From Streptomyces sp. NBC_00554 (GTDB lineage Bacteria > Actinomycetota > Actinomycetes > Streptomycetales > Streptomycetaceae), in contig NZ_CP107799.1 in the NCBI RefSeq assembly GCF_041431135.1, positions 2,852,001-2,916,000 on the forward strand: a DNA stretch of 64,000 nt, read 5' to 3'. Below are positions 16,399 to 25,946 of the stretch, piece after piece (the stretch's first letter is position 1; each line of letters begins with the position of its first letter). The notes beneath the pieces are model-generated. The model was not told the DNA's origin and searched no databases. It worked only from the letters and a program-made list of their open reading frames with translations. Both the position numbers and the translations under genes were made by a program.

Positions 16399-19382
16399 GC
16401 GGGATCGACGGAATCACGGACTTCGACGCCCTCCGCCAGGCGATGGCGGACAACTACGACCAGCCGGAGGGACCGGCCCGCAACGCGCGCGCGGAGCAGC
16501 TGCTCACCGCGGCCGAGAAACTCGGCATCCCCCTCGCGGTGATCGAGGCGCTCGGGCACCAGCTGAAGGTCTACAACTACAGCTCCGAGAAGGACAAGAT
16601 GTTCGTCCCCTTCGCGCGCCTGCTGCGCATGTGGGACGAACGCCCCGAGGACTTCGACGAGTACGAGATCCACTCCCTGCACTGGGTCTTCAAGTGGATG
16701 TCGGCCGGAATGCTGGACCAGCCGCACATTCCGCTCGCCTCCATTCAGAAGTGGCTCGGCGAGATGGAGCACCGCTACCGGCTGGCCGGACGCTCCGAAC
16801 GGGCGGTACGCAGCGCCGAGTTCAGCGTGGCCGCCCATCTCGGCGACCTGGACCGCGCCGAGCGGGCGTACGCCGCCTGGCTGGCCGCCGACCGGGACAC
16901 CATGGCCGACTGCCACGCGTGCGAGCTGCACGGGCAGGGGTGGTGGCGGGCGCAGCGCGGCTCCGACGCGGAGGCTCTGGAGCTGTGGGGCCCTGTCCTG
17001 GAGGGCGAGTACTCCTGCGCCCATGAGCCGCACACCGTCCTCGCGTCCTCCCTGGTGCCCCTGCTGCGCCTGGGGCGCGTGGACGAGGCGCGCGCCCACC
17101 ATCTACGGGGCTTCCGGCTCGTCCGCGCCATGGAGAGCATGCGCGGCGCGTACGCGGACCACGTGGAGTTCTGCGCGCTCTCCGGCAACGAGGCGCGCGC
17201 GCTGGAACTGCTCGCCGAGCGCCCCGCGTACTTCACGGACTCCGGGGACCCGCGCAGCAAGCTGGACTTCATGGCGGTGGTGGCCATCCTCATGGACCGC
17301 CTGACCTCCCTCGGGCTCGGCGACCAGACGGTTCCCGGGCCGGCCGGCCGCGCGTGGACCGCACGCGACCTCGCCACCCACGCGCGCGGGGAGGCACTTT
17401 CGCTGGCGGCGCGCTTCGACGCACGCAACGGCACGTCGTACGTCAGCGCGCGCGCCCGCTCGCGGATGAACCATTCGGCGCTCGTGGACCGCCTGCCGCT
17501 GGGCGTGCGCTCCTCACGCCCCGCGCCCACGGCGCACGCGCCCAGGCCGCCCGCCGTCACGGAACCGGCCACCGAGCCCGACCTCCCCGCGCTGCTCACC
17601 GAGGCCCGCCGCCTCTCGGACTCCCGGAGCCCGGACGCCGTCGAGGCGTGGGCGGCGGTCTCGCGCGCCGCCGAGGGCCACGAACTGGATGCCCGCGACC
17701 GCGCGGAGATCGCCGACCACGCGGCGATGGGGCTCGGCCCGGACGGCATCGAGCTCTTCCGTCAAGCGGCCGAGCTGTACGCCGAGGCGGACGACCCCGG
17801 CGAGGCCCTCGCAGCGCGCGCCCGCGCCGCGTACGTACTCGCCCTGACGGGCGAGTCCGAGGAGGCCCTGACGGCCGTCTCGGAGCTGTACGAGCGGGTG
17901 CTCGCGCTCTTCGCGGAGGGCGGGACGGGGGTGTCTCAGACGGCGTCCGTGCTGGTGGGGCGGGCGCGGGTTCTGATGCATCGGGTGGACGGCGACGCGG
18001 ACGCGGACGAAAGCGCAGGGACGGCGGAAAGCGCGGGCACGCCCGACGGCGACGTCGTGGGCGCTGCCGAAGCCGCGGCGCGGGAGTTGTTGGCTCTTGC
18101 CGAGCCGCATGTCGGGGACGTGCGGCTGGCCTCGCGGGCGGCGGAGGCGCACGCGATGCTCGGGGAACTGGCGGCGCGTTCCGGGGACGCCGAACAGGCC
18201 GCGGAGCTGCTTGGGCGGGCCGTCGAGACCTATGTGTCGGCCGGGCTGCCGTGGTTCGCCGTGGAGCACGAGGCGCGGCTCGCCGGTATCGCCCTGCACC
18301 TCGGCGACGCCGAGGCCGCGGAGCGGGCGGCGCGCGCGGCGCTGGAGCACGGCGCGCTGCACATGGAGGCGCCGGGTCATGCGCAACTGCACCTTCAGCT
18401 CGCCGAAATCCTCGGCGGCACCGGGCAGTTCGGGCCCGCCGCCCAACACGCCCTGGAGGCCGCGCACTGGGCCGACGAAGCGGGCCAGAGTGCCACGCTC
18501 GGCGCCTGGGCCCGGCATCAGCTCGGCGGTTTCCTGGTCCGGCAGGGGCGGTGGGCCGAGGCCGCCGAGATACTGGAGTCCGCGCTGCCCGACCTGACCA
18601 CCGACATGCACGGCGACGGTGCGATCGTGCAGACCCAGTGGTGGCTCGGCGACTGTCTCACCGAACTCGGCGATCACCGCGAGGCCGCCGAACGCTGGCT
18701 GCAGGCCGCCGACATCGCCCGCCACTGGTCCGAACAGCGCGACCACGCGATGCTCGCCCATCTCGCCGCCGAGGCCCTCGGCCACGCCGGGCTGCCCGCC
18801 CAGGCGGACCAGGCGTACGCCCGCGCCGGCGACCTCTGGCGCGAGCTCGGCAACGTCCACGGGCTGGTGCGCTCGCTGCGGGCCCGTGCCTGGGCAGCCG
18901 CCCGTACGGAGGCGGGACTCGACGGGGCACGGGAGTTGATGGCGGCGGCGGTGCGGGAGTGCGAGGTCGCGATCCAGGACGTGCCGGTCGCCTTCGACTC
19001 CCCCGAGGACGAGGGCGTGCAACTCCGGCTCGTCGCCGAACTCGGGCACACCTACCGTCAGTTCGGCGACCTGGTGGCTCGTTCCGTGCCGGACGACGCG
19101 GAGGAGGCTTCGGCAAGGGCCTCTTACGAAGAGGCCCTTGCCCATGTCACGCAAGCGATCTCCGTGTTCGCCGCCCTCGGGGACGAGGTCCTCGAGGTCC
19201 GTACCGGTGCCGAACTCGCCGCCGGGTGGCTGGAGGCGGACCTCCACCGACCCGCCGCGGCCATGGCACGCGCGCGTGCGGTGCTTTCCGCGTACGCGGG
19301 GGTCGACGGGGAGACCGCGGAGGCGCGGTGCGCGGAGGCGGAGAACATGCTGAAGCTGACGGGGGCGAGTTCGGAGGGCTGA
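16395..19382 (+). CDS. Large TPR-like helical repeat protein, partner of the HSP90-type ATPase
   Basis: Protein of 995 residues. Throughout it has helix-turn-helix repeats of TPR type: FSVAAHLGDLDRAERAYAAW, LLGRAVETYVSAGLPWFA, GIALHLGDAEAAERAARAAL, FLVRQGRWAEAAEILESALP, CLTELGDHREAAERWLQAAD. A Pro-rich linker near residues 375-395 separates an N-terminal block (about 1-370) from the main repeat block. There is no signal peptide or membrane helix, so it is cytosolic. The ATG overlaps the HSP90 stop (ATGA), implying coupled translation. TPR proteins are classical HSP90 co-chaperones in eukaryotes; in bacteria such pairing is unusual. A co-chaperone or substrate-adaptor role is inference. Confidence 0.82.
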   Translation: MSGIDGITDFDALRQAMADNYDQPEGPARNARAEQLLTAAEKLGIPLAVIEALGHQLKVYNYSSEKDKMFVPFARLLRMWDERPEDFDEYEIHSLHWVFKWMSAGMLDQPHIPLASIQKWLGEMEHRYRLAGRSERAVRSAEFSVAAHLGDLDRAERAYAAWLAADRDTMADCHACELHGQGWWRAQRGSDAEALELWGPVLEGEYSCAHEPHTVLASSLVPLLRLGRVDEARAHHLRGFRLVRAMESMRGAYADHVEFCALSGNEARALELLAERPAYFTDSGDPRSKLDFMAVVAILMDRLTSLGLGDQTVPGPAGRAWTARDLATHARGEALSLAARFDARNGTSYVSARARSRMNHSALVDRLPLGVRSSRPAPTAHAPRPPAVTEPATEPDLPALLTEARRLSDSRSPDAVEAWAAVSRAAEGHELDARDRAEIADHAAMGLGPDGIELFRQAAELYAEADDPGEALAARARAAYVLALTGESEEALTAVSELYERVLALFAEGGTGVSQTASVLVGRARVLMHRVDGDADADESAGTAESAGTPDGDVVGAAEAAARELLALAEPHVGDVRLASRAAEAHAMLGELAARSGDAEQAAELLGRAVETYVSAGLPWFAVEHEARLAGIALHLGDAEAAERAARAALEHGALHMEAPGHAQLHLQLAEILGGTGQFGPAAQHALEAAHWADEAGQSATLGAWARHQLGGFLVRQGRWAEAAEILESALPDLTTDMHGDGAIVQTQWWLGDCLTELGDHREAAERWLQAADIARHWSEQRDHAMLAHLAAEALGHAGLPAQADQAYARAGDLWRELGNVHGLVRSLRARAWAAARTEAGLDGARELMAAAVRECEVAIQDVPVAFDSPEDEGVQLRLVAELGHTYRQFGDLVARSVPDDAEEASARASYEEALAHVTQAISVFAALGDEVLEVRTGAELAAGWLEADLHRPAAAMARARAVLSAYAGVDGETAEARCAEAENMLKLTGASSEG

Positions 19383-19384
19383 CC

Positions 19385-19578
19385 GGTGGGGGTGGGGGTG
19401 GGTTTTCTTCGCCCCCTCCGCCCCTACCCTTCCCGTACTTCCGGGCTACGCCCGGTCTCAGCCCGTCCGGCGTTTGAGGACGAGGCCGTCCAGGCCGACA
19501 GCGGGGGTCTGGGGGCGCAGCCCCCAGGAACGGGACGGGAAGGGGCGGAGGGGGCGAAAAACCCACCCCCACCCCACC
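19385..19578. repeat. Long inverted repeat (about 49-base arms) between convergent genes, with REP-like core
   Basis: The left arm (19385-19436) and right arm (19530-19578) are near-complementary G/C tracts containing TTTTC(TT)CGCCCCCTCCGCCCC. The interior carries a small hairpin, GGGGGCGCAGCCCCC, and the motif GCCCGTCCGGCGTTTGAGGA. The same composite element recurs at 62657-62785. It probably works as a bidirectional terminator for the TPR and DAK2 genes, and belongs to a dispersed streptomycete intergenic repeat family. Confidence 0.75.
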
Positions 19579-19580
19579 GT

Positions 19581-21320
19581 CTACTCCACCCCGATCAACA
19601 ACAACGCCCCCTGCCGCCCGCCCCGATACACCACCGTGTCCACCGCCAGATACGACTCCCGAACCCGGGACTCCAGATGGGCGGCAATGGCGTCGGGCGC
19701 CTCGTCGCCCAGCACGAGGGTCACCATCTCTCCGCCGGCGGAGAGCATGCGGTCCAGGACGGATTCGGCGGTGGTGGTGATGTCGGAGCCGATGACGGCG
19801 ACATCGCCGTCGATGAGGCCGAGGACGTCTCCGGCCTGGCAGATGCCGGCCATGGTCCAGGACTGACGCTCGGCGACGACGACCTCGGCGTAGCGGGTGG
19901 CACCCGCCGCGGAGGTCATGGCAACGACGTCCTCGTCGAAGCGCCGTTCCGGCTCGTGCACAGCGAGCGCGGCGATGCCCTGAACCGCGGACCGGGTCGG
20001 GATCAGCGCGACCCGGACACCGTCCGCGCGAGCCTGCTCGGCGGCGGCTGCCGCGGTGTGACGCAGCTCGGCGTCATTGGGCAGGAGCACCACCTCGCGC
20101 GCGTGGGCACGCCGTACGGCCTCGACGAGCTCTCCGCTCGCGGGCGGCTCCCCGGGCCGTGCGAGCACGGTGGTCGCCCCGGCCTCCGCGTACAGCCCGG
20201 CCAGCCCCTCTCCGGGCACGACCGCCACAACGGCCCGCTGCGCCCGCTCCCGGGGCGGCCGCCCCGGTCCCCCGGTGTGGACGTCCCCGAGCCCGAAGTG
20301 CGTGATCCTGATCCGGTACGGCCGCCCGGCCTCGACGCCCGCCTCCACGGCGGCACCCGCGTCGTCCACGTGCACATGGACGTTCCACAGCCCGTCCCCG
20401 CCGACGACGACGAGCGAGTTGCCCAGGAGGTCCAGCCGGCCCCGCAACCGGTCCACGGCCGCGTCCTCCGCCTCCAGGAGATAGATCACCTCGAAGGCGG
20501 GCCCGCCTTCTTCCGGCGCTCCGTCCTCGCACACGTCGGGGTGCACTCCGCCGATGCCGGCACCGACGATGTCGACCTCGGTCACGACTGCCGCCACGCG
20601 CGCGTGGACCTCGGGAGAGCCGAGGCGCATCCTCGGCGCCTCCCCCGTGAAGGTCTCCACCAGCGCCGCCAGCACCGCGACCAGACCCCGTCCGCCCGCG
20701 TCGACCACACCGGCGCGCTCCAGGACGGCCAGTTGCCCGGGCGTCGCGGCGAGGGCCGCCCGTGCCCCCTCGTACGCCGCGCGTGCGACCGTGCCGCAGT
20801 CCCCCTCGGCGCCGTTGGCCGCGTCGGCGGCGGCCGAGGCGACCGTGAGGACCGTGCCCTCGACGGGGTGCGCGACGGCCTGGCGGGCGGAATCGGCGGC
20901 TTGCCGTAGGGCGAGCCGCAGGCCCGGCCCGTCGGTGTGAGCGGTCTCACTGTCGGCGGCGAGCACCTGCGCCATGCCGCGCAGCAGCTGCGCAAGGATC
21001 GTGCCGGAGTTGCCCCGGGCCCCTATGAGCGCCCCGTGGGCCATGGCCCGTACGGCGTCGGCGAGCGTCGGCCTGCCCCCACCGGCCTCGTCACCCCCGC
21101 CGGCCTCGTGCCCCCCGACCTCGTGCCCCCCGAAGACCGCCTCGACCGCCGCGGTCGCCGACTCCAGCGTCAGATACAGGTTGGTGCCGGTGTCCCCGTC
21201 GGCCACCGGGTAGACGTTGATCGCGTCTATCTCCTCGCGCGCCCGTCCCAGCGCCTCCAGCGCGAGACCGCACCAGGTGCGCACCGCGAGAGCATCGAAC
21301 GTCTGCGGCACCTGCGGCAC
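19581..21320 (-). CDS. DAK2-domain protein, FakA-like fatty acid kinase catalytic subunit
   Basis: Protein of 579 residues. The N-terminal DAK2/DhaL-type kinase domain (about 10-225) has INVYPVADGDTGTNLYLTL, whose Asp residues bind Mg-ATP, and GARGNSGTILAQLLRG. The middle and C-terminal regions match the FakA/YloV architecture (VIYLLEAED, DGLWNVHVHVDDAG, EVVLLPND, MVTLVLGDEAPD). In Firmicutes FakA phosphorylates fatty acids delivered by FakB (DegV) proteins for membrane lipid synthesis. The GTG at 21320 has AAGGAGG five bases upstream; a second GTG three codons later is possible. The first six codons are a doubled 9-base unit. It diverges from rpmB. Confidence 0.85.
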   Translation of the reverse strand: MPQVPQTFDALAVRTWCGLALEALGRAREEIDAINVYPVADGDTGTNLYLTLESATAAVEAVFGGHEVGGHEAGGGDEAGGGRPTLADAVRAMAHGALIGARGNSGTILAQLLRGMAQVLAADSETAHTDGPGLRLALRQAADSARQAVAHPVEGTVLTVASAAADAANGAEGDCGTVARAAYEGARAALAATPGQLAVLERAGVVDAGGRGLVAVLAALVETFTGEAPRMRLGSPEVHARVAAVVTEVDIVGAGIGGVHPDVCEDGAPEEGGPAFEVIYLLEAEDAAVDRLRGRLDLLGNSLVVVGGDGLWNVHVHVDDAGAAVEAGVEAGRPYRIRITHFGLGDVHTGGPGRPPRERAQRAVVAVVPGEGLAGLYAEAGATTVLARPGEPPASGELVEAVRRAHAREVVLLPNDAELRHTAAAAAEQARADGVRVALIPTRSAVQGIAALAVHEPERRFDEDVVAMTSAAGATRYAEVVVAERQSWTMAGICQAGDVLGLIDGDVAVIGSDITTTAESVLDRMLSAGGEMVTLVLGDEAPDAIAAHLESRVRESYLAVDTVVYRGGRQGALLLIGVE

Positions 21321-21578
21321 CTGCGCCTCCTTGAGCAGCTGGACGTGGACGCAGCGTAGACCCAGAAGGGGTTACTGTCGGTAGGGGGCCTGCGGAGGGC
21401 TGGGGCGTGGCCCTGAGCAGCCATGGTAGTTTCGTTGTCTGGACGCAGTCGTTGTATGCTGCTCCGGTTGCCCGATCTCATCGGGCCTTCCTCCTGGCAA
21501 CGCCACTCAGATCGTAGATCTTGATCCCGGCATGCCGGGATCCACCGTAAGTGCATCTGAAGTTTTTGGAGTGAGCCC
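21321..21578. promoter_or_regulatory. Divergent promoter region and rpmB leader
   Basis: This 258-base gap contains a TATGCT box (21455-21460) that may be the -10 of an rpmB promoter, and a small hairpin CCCGAT-CTC-ATCGGG (21471-21485). It also has a perfect 20-bp palindrome GATCCCGGCATGCCGGGATC (21523-21542), 36 bases before the rpmB start. The palindrome could fold in the mRNA leader or bind a protein. Promoter assignment is tentative. Confidence 0.45.
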
Positions 21579-21764
21579 GTGGCTGCCAACTGCGACGTCT
21601 GCGGCAAGGGGCCGGGCTTCGGCAACAGCATCTCGCACTCGCACCGCCGTACGCCCCGTCGCTGGAATCCCAACATCCAGCGCGTTCGTACTGTGGTCGG
21701 CGGGACGCCGAAGCGCGTGAACGCTTGCACCTCGTGCATCAAGGCCGGCAAGGTCACGCGCTGA
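21579..21764 (+). CDS. rpmB: 50S ribosomal protein L28, zinc-binding (C+) form
   Basis: Protein of 61 residues (GTG start, GGAG upstream): [20 protein letters not shown] ... [10 protein letters not shown]. Both CxxC pairs are present, so this is the zinc-ribbon form used in zinc-replete growth. It is monocistronic, with a strong terminator 40 bases later. Confidence 0.97.
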   Translation: MAANCDVCGKGPGFGNSISHSHRRTPRRWNPNIQRVRTVVGGTPKRVNACTSCIKAGKVTR

Positions 21765-21804
21765 CAACCGCTAGCGCGCGGCCACTGCTGGTTCGCTTGC
21801 ACTG

Positions 21805-21836
21805 AACCGGTCCACCTCACGGTGGGCCGGTTTTTT
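21805..21836 (+). terminator. Intrinsic terminator of rpmB
   Basis: Stem AACCGGTCCACC (21805-21816) / GGTGGGCCGGTT (21821-21832) with TCAC loop; the 3' arm ends in a run of six T. One of the clearest rho-independent terminators in the window. Confidence 0.93.
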
Positions 21837-21879
21837 GCTGCGCCCACACAAAAACTCGCGTAAACGCTTACGCAAACGC

Positions 21880-22677
21880 TTACGTGCCTGCCCTGAACCG
21901 CCACCCATGATCCACCGGCCCGATCCCGCCCCCCAGCGCGAACCCGGCCGCGATCGCCCCGGTGACGTACTCCTTGGCCATCGCGACGGCCTCAGGCACC
22001 GACTGCCCCTTCGCCAGCCCGCACGCGATGGCCGAGGCCAGCGTGCAGCCCGTGCCGTGCGTGTGGCGGTTGTCGTGGCGGGGCGCGCGCAGCCAGTGCT
22101 CCTCGGACCCGTCCGTCAGCAGATCGACGGCGTCTCCGGACAGATGGCCGCCCTTGATCAGCACCCACTTCGGGCCGTACGCCAGCACAGCCGCTGCGGC
22201 CCCGCGCAGTTGCTCCTCCGACTCGACCCGTACACCCGTGAGCTGAGCCACCTCGTCGAGGTTCGGCGTCGCCACGGTCGCGGCCGGCAGCAGCTTCGTA
22301 CGTACGGAATCCAGCGCGGAAGCGGCCAGCAGCGAGTCGCCGTGCTTGGAGATGCCGACCGGGTCGACGACGGCCGGCGCGGCAGTGTCGCCGATCAACT
22401 CGGCCACGGCTTCGACGAGTTCGGCGGAGGCGAGCATGCCGGTCTTGACCGCCTGGACACCGATGTCGTCGACGACGCTGCGGTACTGGGCCCGCACGGC
22501 CTCCACCGGCAGCTCCCAAGCGCCTTGCACGCCGAGGGAGTTCTGCGCGGTGACCGCCGTGATCACGCTCATGCCGTGCACGCCGAGCGCCAGCATCGTC
22601 TTCAGGTCGGCCTGAATCCCGGCCCCGCCACCGGAGTCCGAGCCCGCGACCGTCAGAACCCTCGGCGGCGCACTCAC
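21880..22677 (-). CDS. thiD: Hydroxymethylpyrimidine/phosphomethylpyrimidine kinase
   Basis: Protein of 265 residues of the ribokinase fold, which phosphorylates HMP and HMP-phosphate in thiamine synthesis. The N-terminal [20 protein letters not shown] binds substrate; VVDPV and [18 protein letters not shown] near the C-terminus form the anion hole and catalytic Asp/GTGC site. The GTG start overlaps the thiL stop (GTGA), so the pair is translationally coupled. No TPP riboswitch precedes thiL. Confidence 0.95.
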   Translation of the reverse strand: MSAPPRVLTVAGSDSGGGAGIQADLKTMLALGVHGMSVITAVTAQNSLGVQGAWELPVEAVRAQYRSVVDDIGVQAVKTGMLASAELVEAVAELIGDTAAPAVVDPVGISKHGDSLLAASALDSVRTKLLPAATVATPNLDEVAQLTGVRVESEEQLRGAAAAVLAYGPKWVLIKGGHLSGDAVDLLTDGSEEHWLRAPRHDNRHTHGTGCTLASAIACGLAKGQSVPEAVAMAKEYVTGAIAAGFALGGGIGPVDHGWRFRAGT

Positions 22678-23639
22678 GACTCGATGTCCCCGAAGTGGTC
22701 CCAGCCGCCCTTGCTCGTCCACGGAGCGCCGTCCACCGTCACCTGAGGCAGCGCCGACGGGTTGAGCACCTCGCCGATGATCTTCCAGCGGGCGGGCAGC
22801 TTCACGTCCGGCGGGAAGGTGGCGACGATCGCGTGGTCCTCGCCGCCGGTGAGCACCCACTGGATGGGGTCGACGCCGACGGCCTGCCCGATGTCGTTCA
22901 TCTGGGTCGGGATGTCGATGTCGCCGGAACGCACGTCGATGCGCACCTTGCTCGCCTCGGCGATGTGCCCGAGGTCGGCGATCAGCCCGTCGCTGACGTC
23001 CGTCATCGAGGTCGCGCCGAGCCCGGCCGCCGCGGGACCCGCGTGATACGGCGGCTCCGGACGCCGGTGCGCCTCCACGAAGGCGCGCGGCGAGCGGAAG
23101 CCCCGAGAGAGCACCGCGAAGCCGGCCGCCGACCAGCCCAGCCAGCCCGTCACGGCGACCACGTCACCGGGCTGGGCGCCGCCCCGGGTCACCGGCTCGT
23201 GGTTGCGCAGATCGCCGAGCGCGGTGATCGACACCATGATGGTGTCGCCGCGTACGACATCGCCGCCGACCACGGAGGCGCCCGCGACCTGGCACTCGTC
23301 GCGCAGCCCGTCCATCATCTCGGACGGCCAGGTGGCGGGGAGTTCGGCCGGGACGACCAGGCCGAGCAGCAGCGCGGTCGGTACGGCGCCCATCGCGGCG
23401 ATGTCCGCGAGGTTCTGCGCGGCCGCCTTGCGCCCGACGTCGTACGCCGTCGACCAGTCGCGCCGGAAGTGCCGCCCCTCCAGGAGGATGTCGGTGCTCG
23501 CCACGACCCTGCGGTCGGGCGCGGCCACCACCGCGGCGTCGTCGCCGGGGCCGACCCGGACCGCCGGGGTGGTGGTGAGACGCGAGGTGAGCTCCTTGAT
23601 GAGCCCGAACTCCCCCAACTCGCCCACGGTGCCCTTCAT
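22674..23639 (-). CDS. thiL: Thiamine-monophosphate kinase
   Basis: Protein of 321 residues that makes thiamine diphosphate from thiamine phosphate and ATP. PurM/ThiL superfamily motifs are visible: GPGDDAAVV near residue 31, [43 protein letters not shown], and [16 protein letters not shown]. The ATG at 23639 follows AGGGGCAGTACGACT. It is first in a two-gene leftward operon with thiD, and divergent from the Lrp RAM-domain gene across a 272-base region. Confidence 0.95.
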   Translation of the reverse strand: MKGTVGELGEFGLIKELTSRLTTTPAVRVGPGDDAAVVAAPDRRVVASTDILLEGRHFRRDWSTAYDVGRKAAAQNLADIAAMGAVPTALLLGLVVPAELPATWPSEMMDGLRDECQVAGASVVGGDVVRGDTIMVSITALGDLRNHEPVTRGGAQPGDVVAVTGWLGWSAAGFAVLSRGFRSPRAFVEAHRRPEPPYHAGPAAAGLGATSMTDVSDGLIADLGHIAEASKVRIDVRSGDIDIPTQMNDIGQAVGVDPIQWVLTGGEDHAIVATFPPDVKLPARWKIIGEVLNPSALPQVTVDGAPWTSKGGWDHFGDIES

Positions 23640-23754
23640 AGTCGTACTGCCCCTTCTCTTCCTGTCTGCGCCACGGTACGTCGCGTACGAACCGCGTGAC
23701 GTACCGCATGTGCCGCGCTACGCGAACCGTCCTCGGTGCGGTCGCGTGCCGTCT

Positions 23755-23782
23755 CCGTACTCGGTACGGTCGAATCGACCGT
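23755..23782. promoter_or_regulatory. Two overlapping perfect inverted repeats in the thiL / Lrp-RAM intergenic region
   Basis: CCGTAC-TCG-GTACGG (23755-23769) and ACGGTCGA-A-TCGACCGT (23766-23782) share four bases, so only one hairpin or bound dimer can form at a time. They are centred between the divergent genes. A direct repeat TGTGCA(GTC)TGTGCA follows near 23789-23803. Confidence 0.5.
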
Positions 23783-23911
23783 CAACTTGTGCAGTCTGTG
23801 CACCCCGGCGCGCAAGCCCCAGTCACCGCGGGTCTCCCCGCGGCGAGCGGCGACGCGATACCGTGGCGTTCCTTTTCCCCACATGATCCTCGTGGCCGCC
23901 CTGGAGGTTCC

Positions 23912-24145
23912 GTGGTACAGGCGTACATCCTGATCCAGACGGAGGTCGGCAAAGCGTCGACCGTCGCCGAGACGATCAGCAAGATCCCGGGGGTGATCCA
24001 GGCCGAGGACGTGACAGGACCGTACGACGTGATCGTGCGTGCCCAGGCCGACACGGTCGACGACCTCGGTCGCATGGTGGTCGCCAAAGTCCAGCAAGTG
24101 GACGGCATCACCCGCACCCTGACCTGCCCGGTCGTGCACCTGTAG
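23912..24145 (+). CDS. Stand-alone Lrp/AsnC ligand-binding (RAM) domain protein
   Basis: Protein of 77 residues consisting only of the effector/oligomerisation domain of Lrp-type regulators, with no DNA-binding helix-turn-helix: VQAYILIQTEVGKASTVAE, then GVIQAEDVTGPYDVIVRAQA. GTG start with GGAGG just upstream. Such single-domain proteins can assemble with full-length Lrp proteins or sense amino acids on their own. Partner unknown. The lipoprotein gene starts 20 bases downstream. Confidence 0.85.
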   Translation: MVQAYILIQTEVGKASTVAETISKIPGVIQAEDVTGPYDVIVRAQADTVDDLGRMVVAKVQQVDGITRTLTCPVVHL

Positions 24146-24165
24146 CCCCCGTCTACCCTTGGCCG

Positions 24166-24657
24166 GTGAACTTCTTCCGTCACCGGCACACCGCTGCCTT
24201 CGGGCTGCCCGTTCTCGCTCTGCTGATCGCCGCCACAGGCTGCTCCTCGGCAGACGACGAACCCTCGGCCGCGGTTCCCGGTCCGGACGCGAAGGTCACG
24301 AAGCTGTGCCAGAACCTGGACAAGGCGCTGCCGGAGAAAGTGGACGACCTCGACCGGAACGATCCCGAGCCCCGGTCCGCGCTGACCGCGGGCTGGGGAA
24401 GCCCGGCGATCATACTGCGCTGCGGTGTCGACAGACCCGCCAAGATGAACGACCCGAACGCCTATGGGGCCGACGTGGACGGGGTCGGCTGGCTGGTCGA
24501 GGAACAGGACGACGGCTCGTACGTCTTCACCACGAGCCTGCGCAAGGCATACGTCGAGGTGAGGCTGCCCAAGGAGCGGGCCGACGAGGGCGCGGGGCCG
24601 CTCACCGACTTCGCCGGGCCCGTCAAGAAGGCGATCCCCGAAGGAATCGCCGACTGA
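24166..24657 (+). CDS. DUF3515-type lipoprotein
   Basis: Protein of 163 residues with a lipoprotein signal peptide: basic N-terminus, hydrophobic core FGLPVLALLIA and lipobox ATGC, giving lipidation at Cys26. The mature domain has two more Cys (LCQNLDKALP and LRCGVDRP) that could form a disulfide, and GVGWLVEEQDDG. The family is conserved in actinobacteria next to ddl and the RAM-domain gene. Cell-envelope role unknown. GTG start. Confidence 0.82.
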   Translation: MNFFRHRHTAAFGLPVLALLIAATGCSSADDEPSAAVPGPDAKVTKLCQNLDKALPEKVDDLDRNDPEPRSALTAGWGSPAIILRCGVDRPAKMNDPNAYGADVDGVGWLVEEQDDGSYVFTTSLRKAYVEVRLPKERADEGAGPLTDFAGPVKKAIPEGIAD

Positions 24658-24729
24658 CGTACAGGAGTGCCAGGAGGGCCCTCACCGCAGCCCGGTGGGG
24701 GCCCTCGGCACAGCCCGGTGGAAAACGGT

Positions 24730-25887
<1,158 letters not shown>

Positions 25888-25946
25888 ATCGCGTTGAGCG
25901 TACCCGCTGGTACCCGCCTCAGTCAGCGCCCGTTGGGCCCTGTCGC

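Noticed and set aside
23640..23911. Possible TPP riboswitch before thiL
   Set aside because: The conserved CUGAGA and thi-box elements are not present in the thiL leader on the minus strand.
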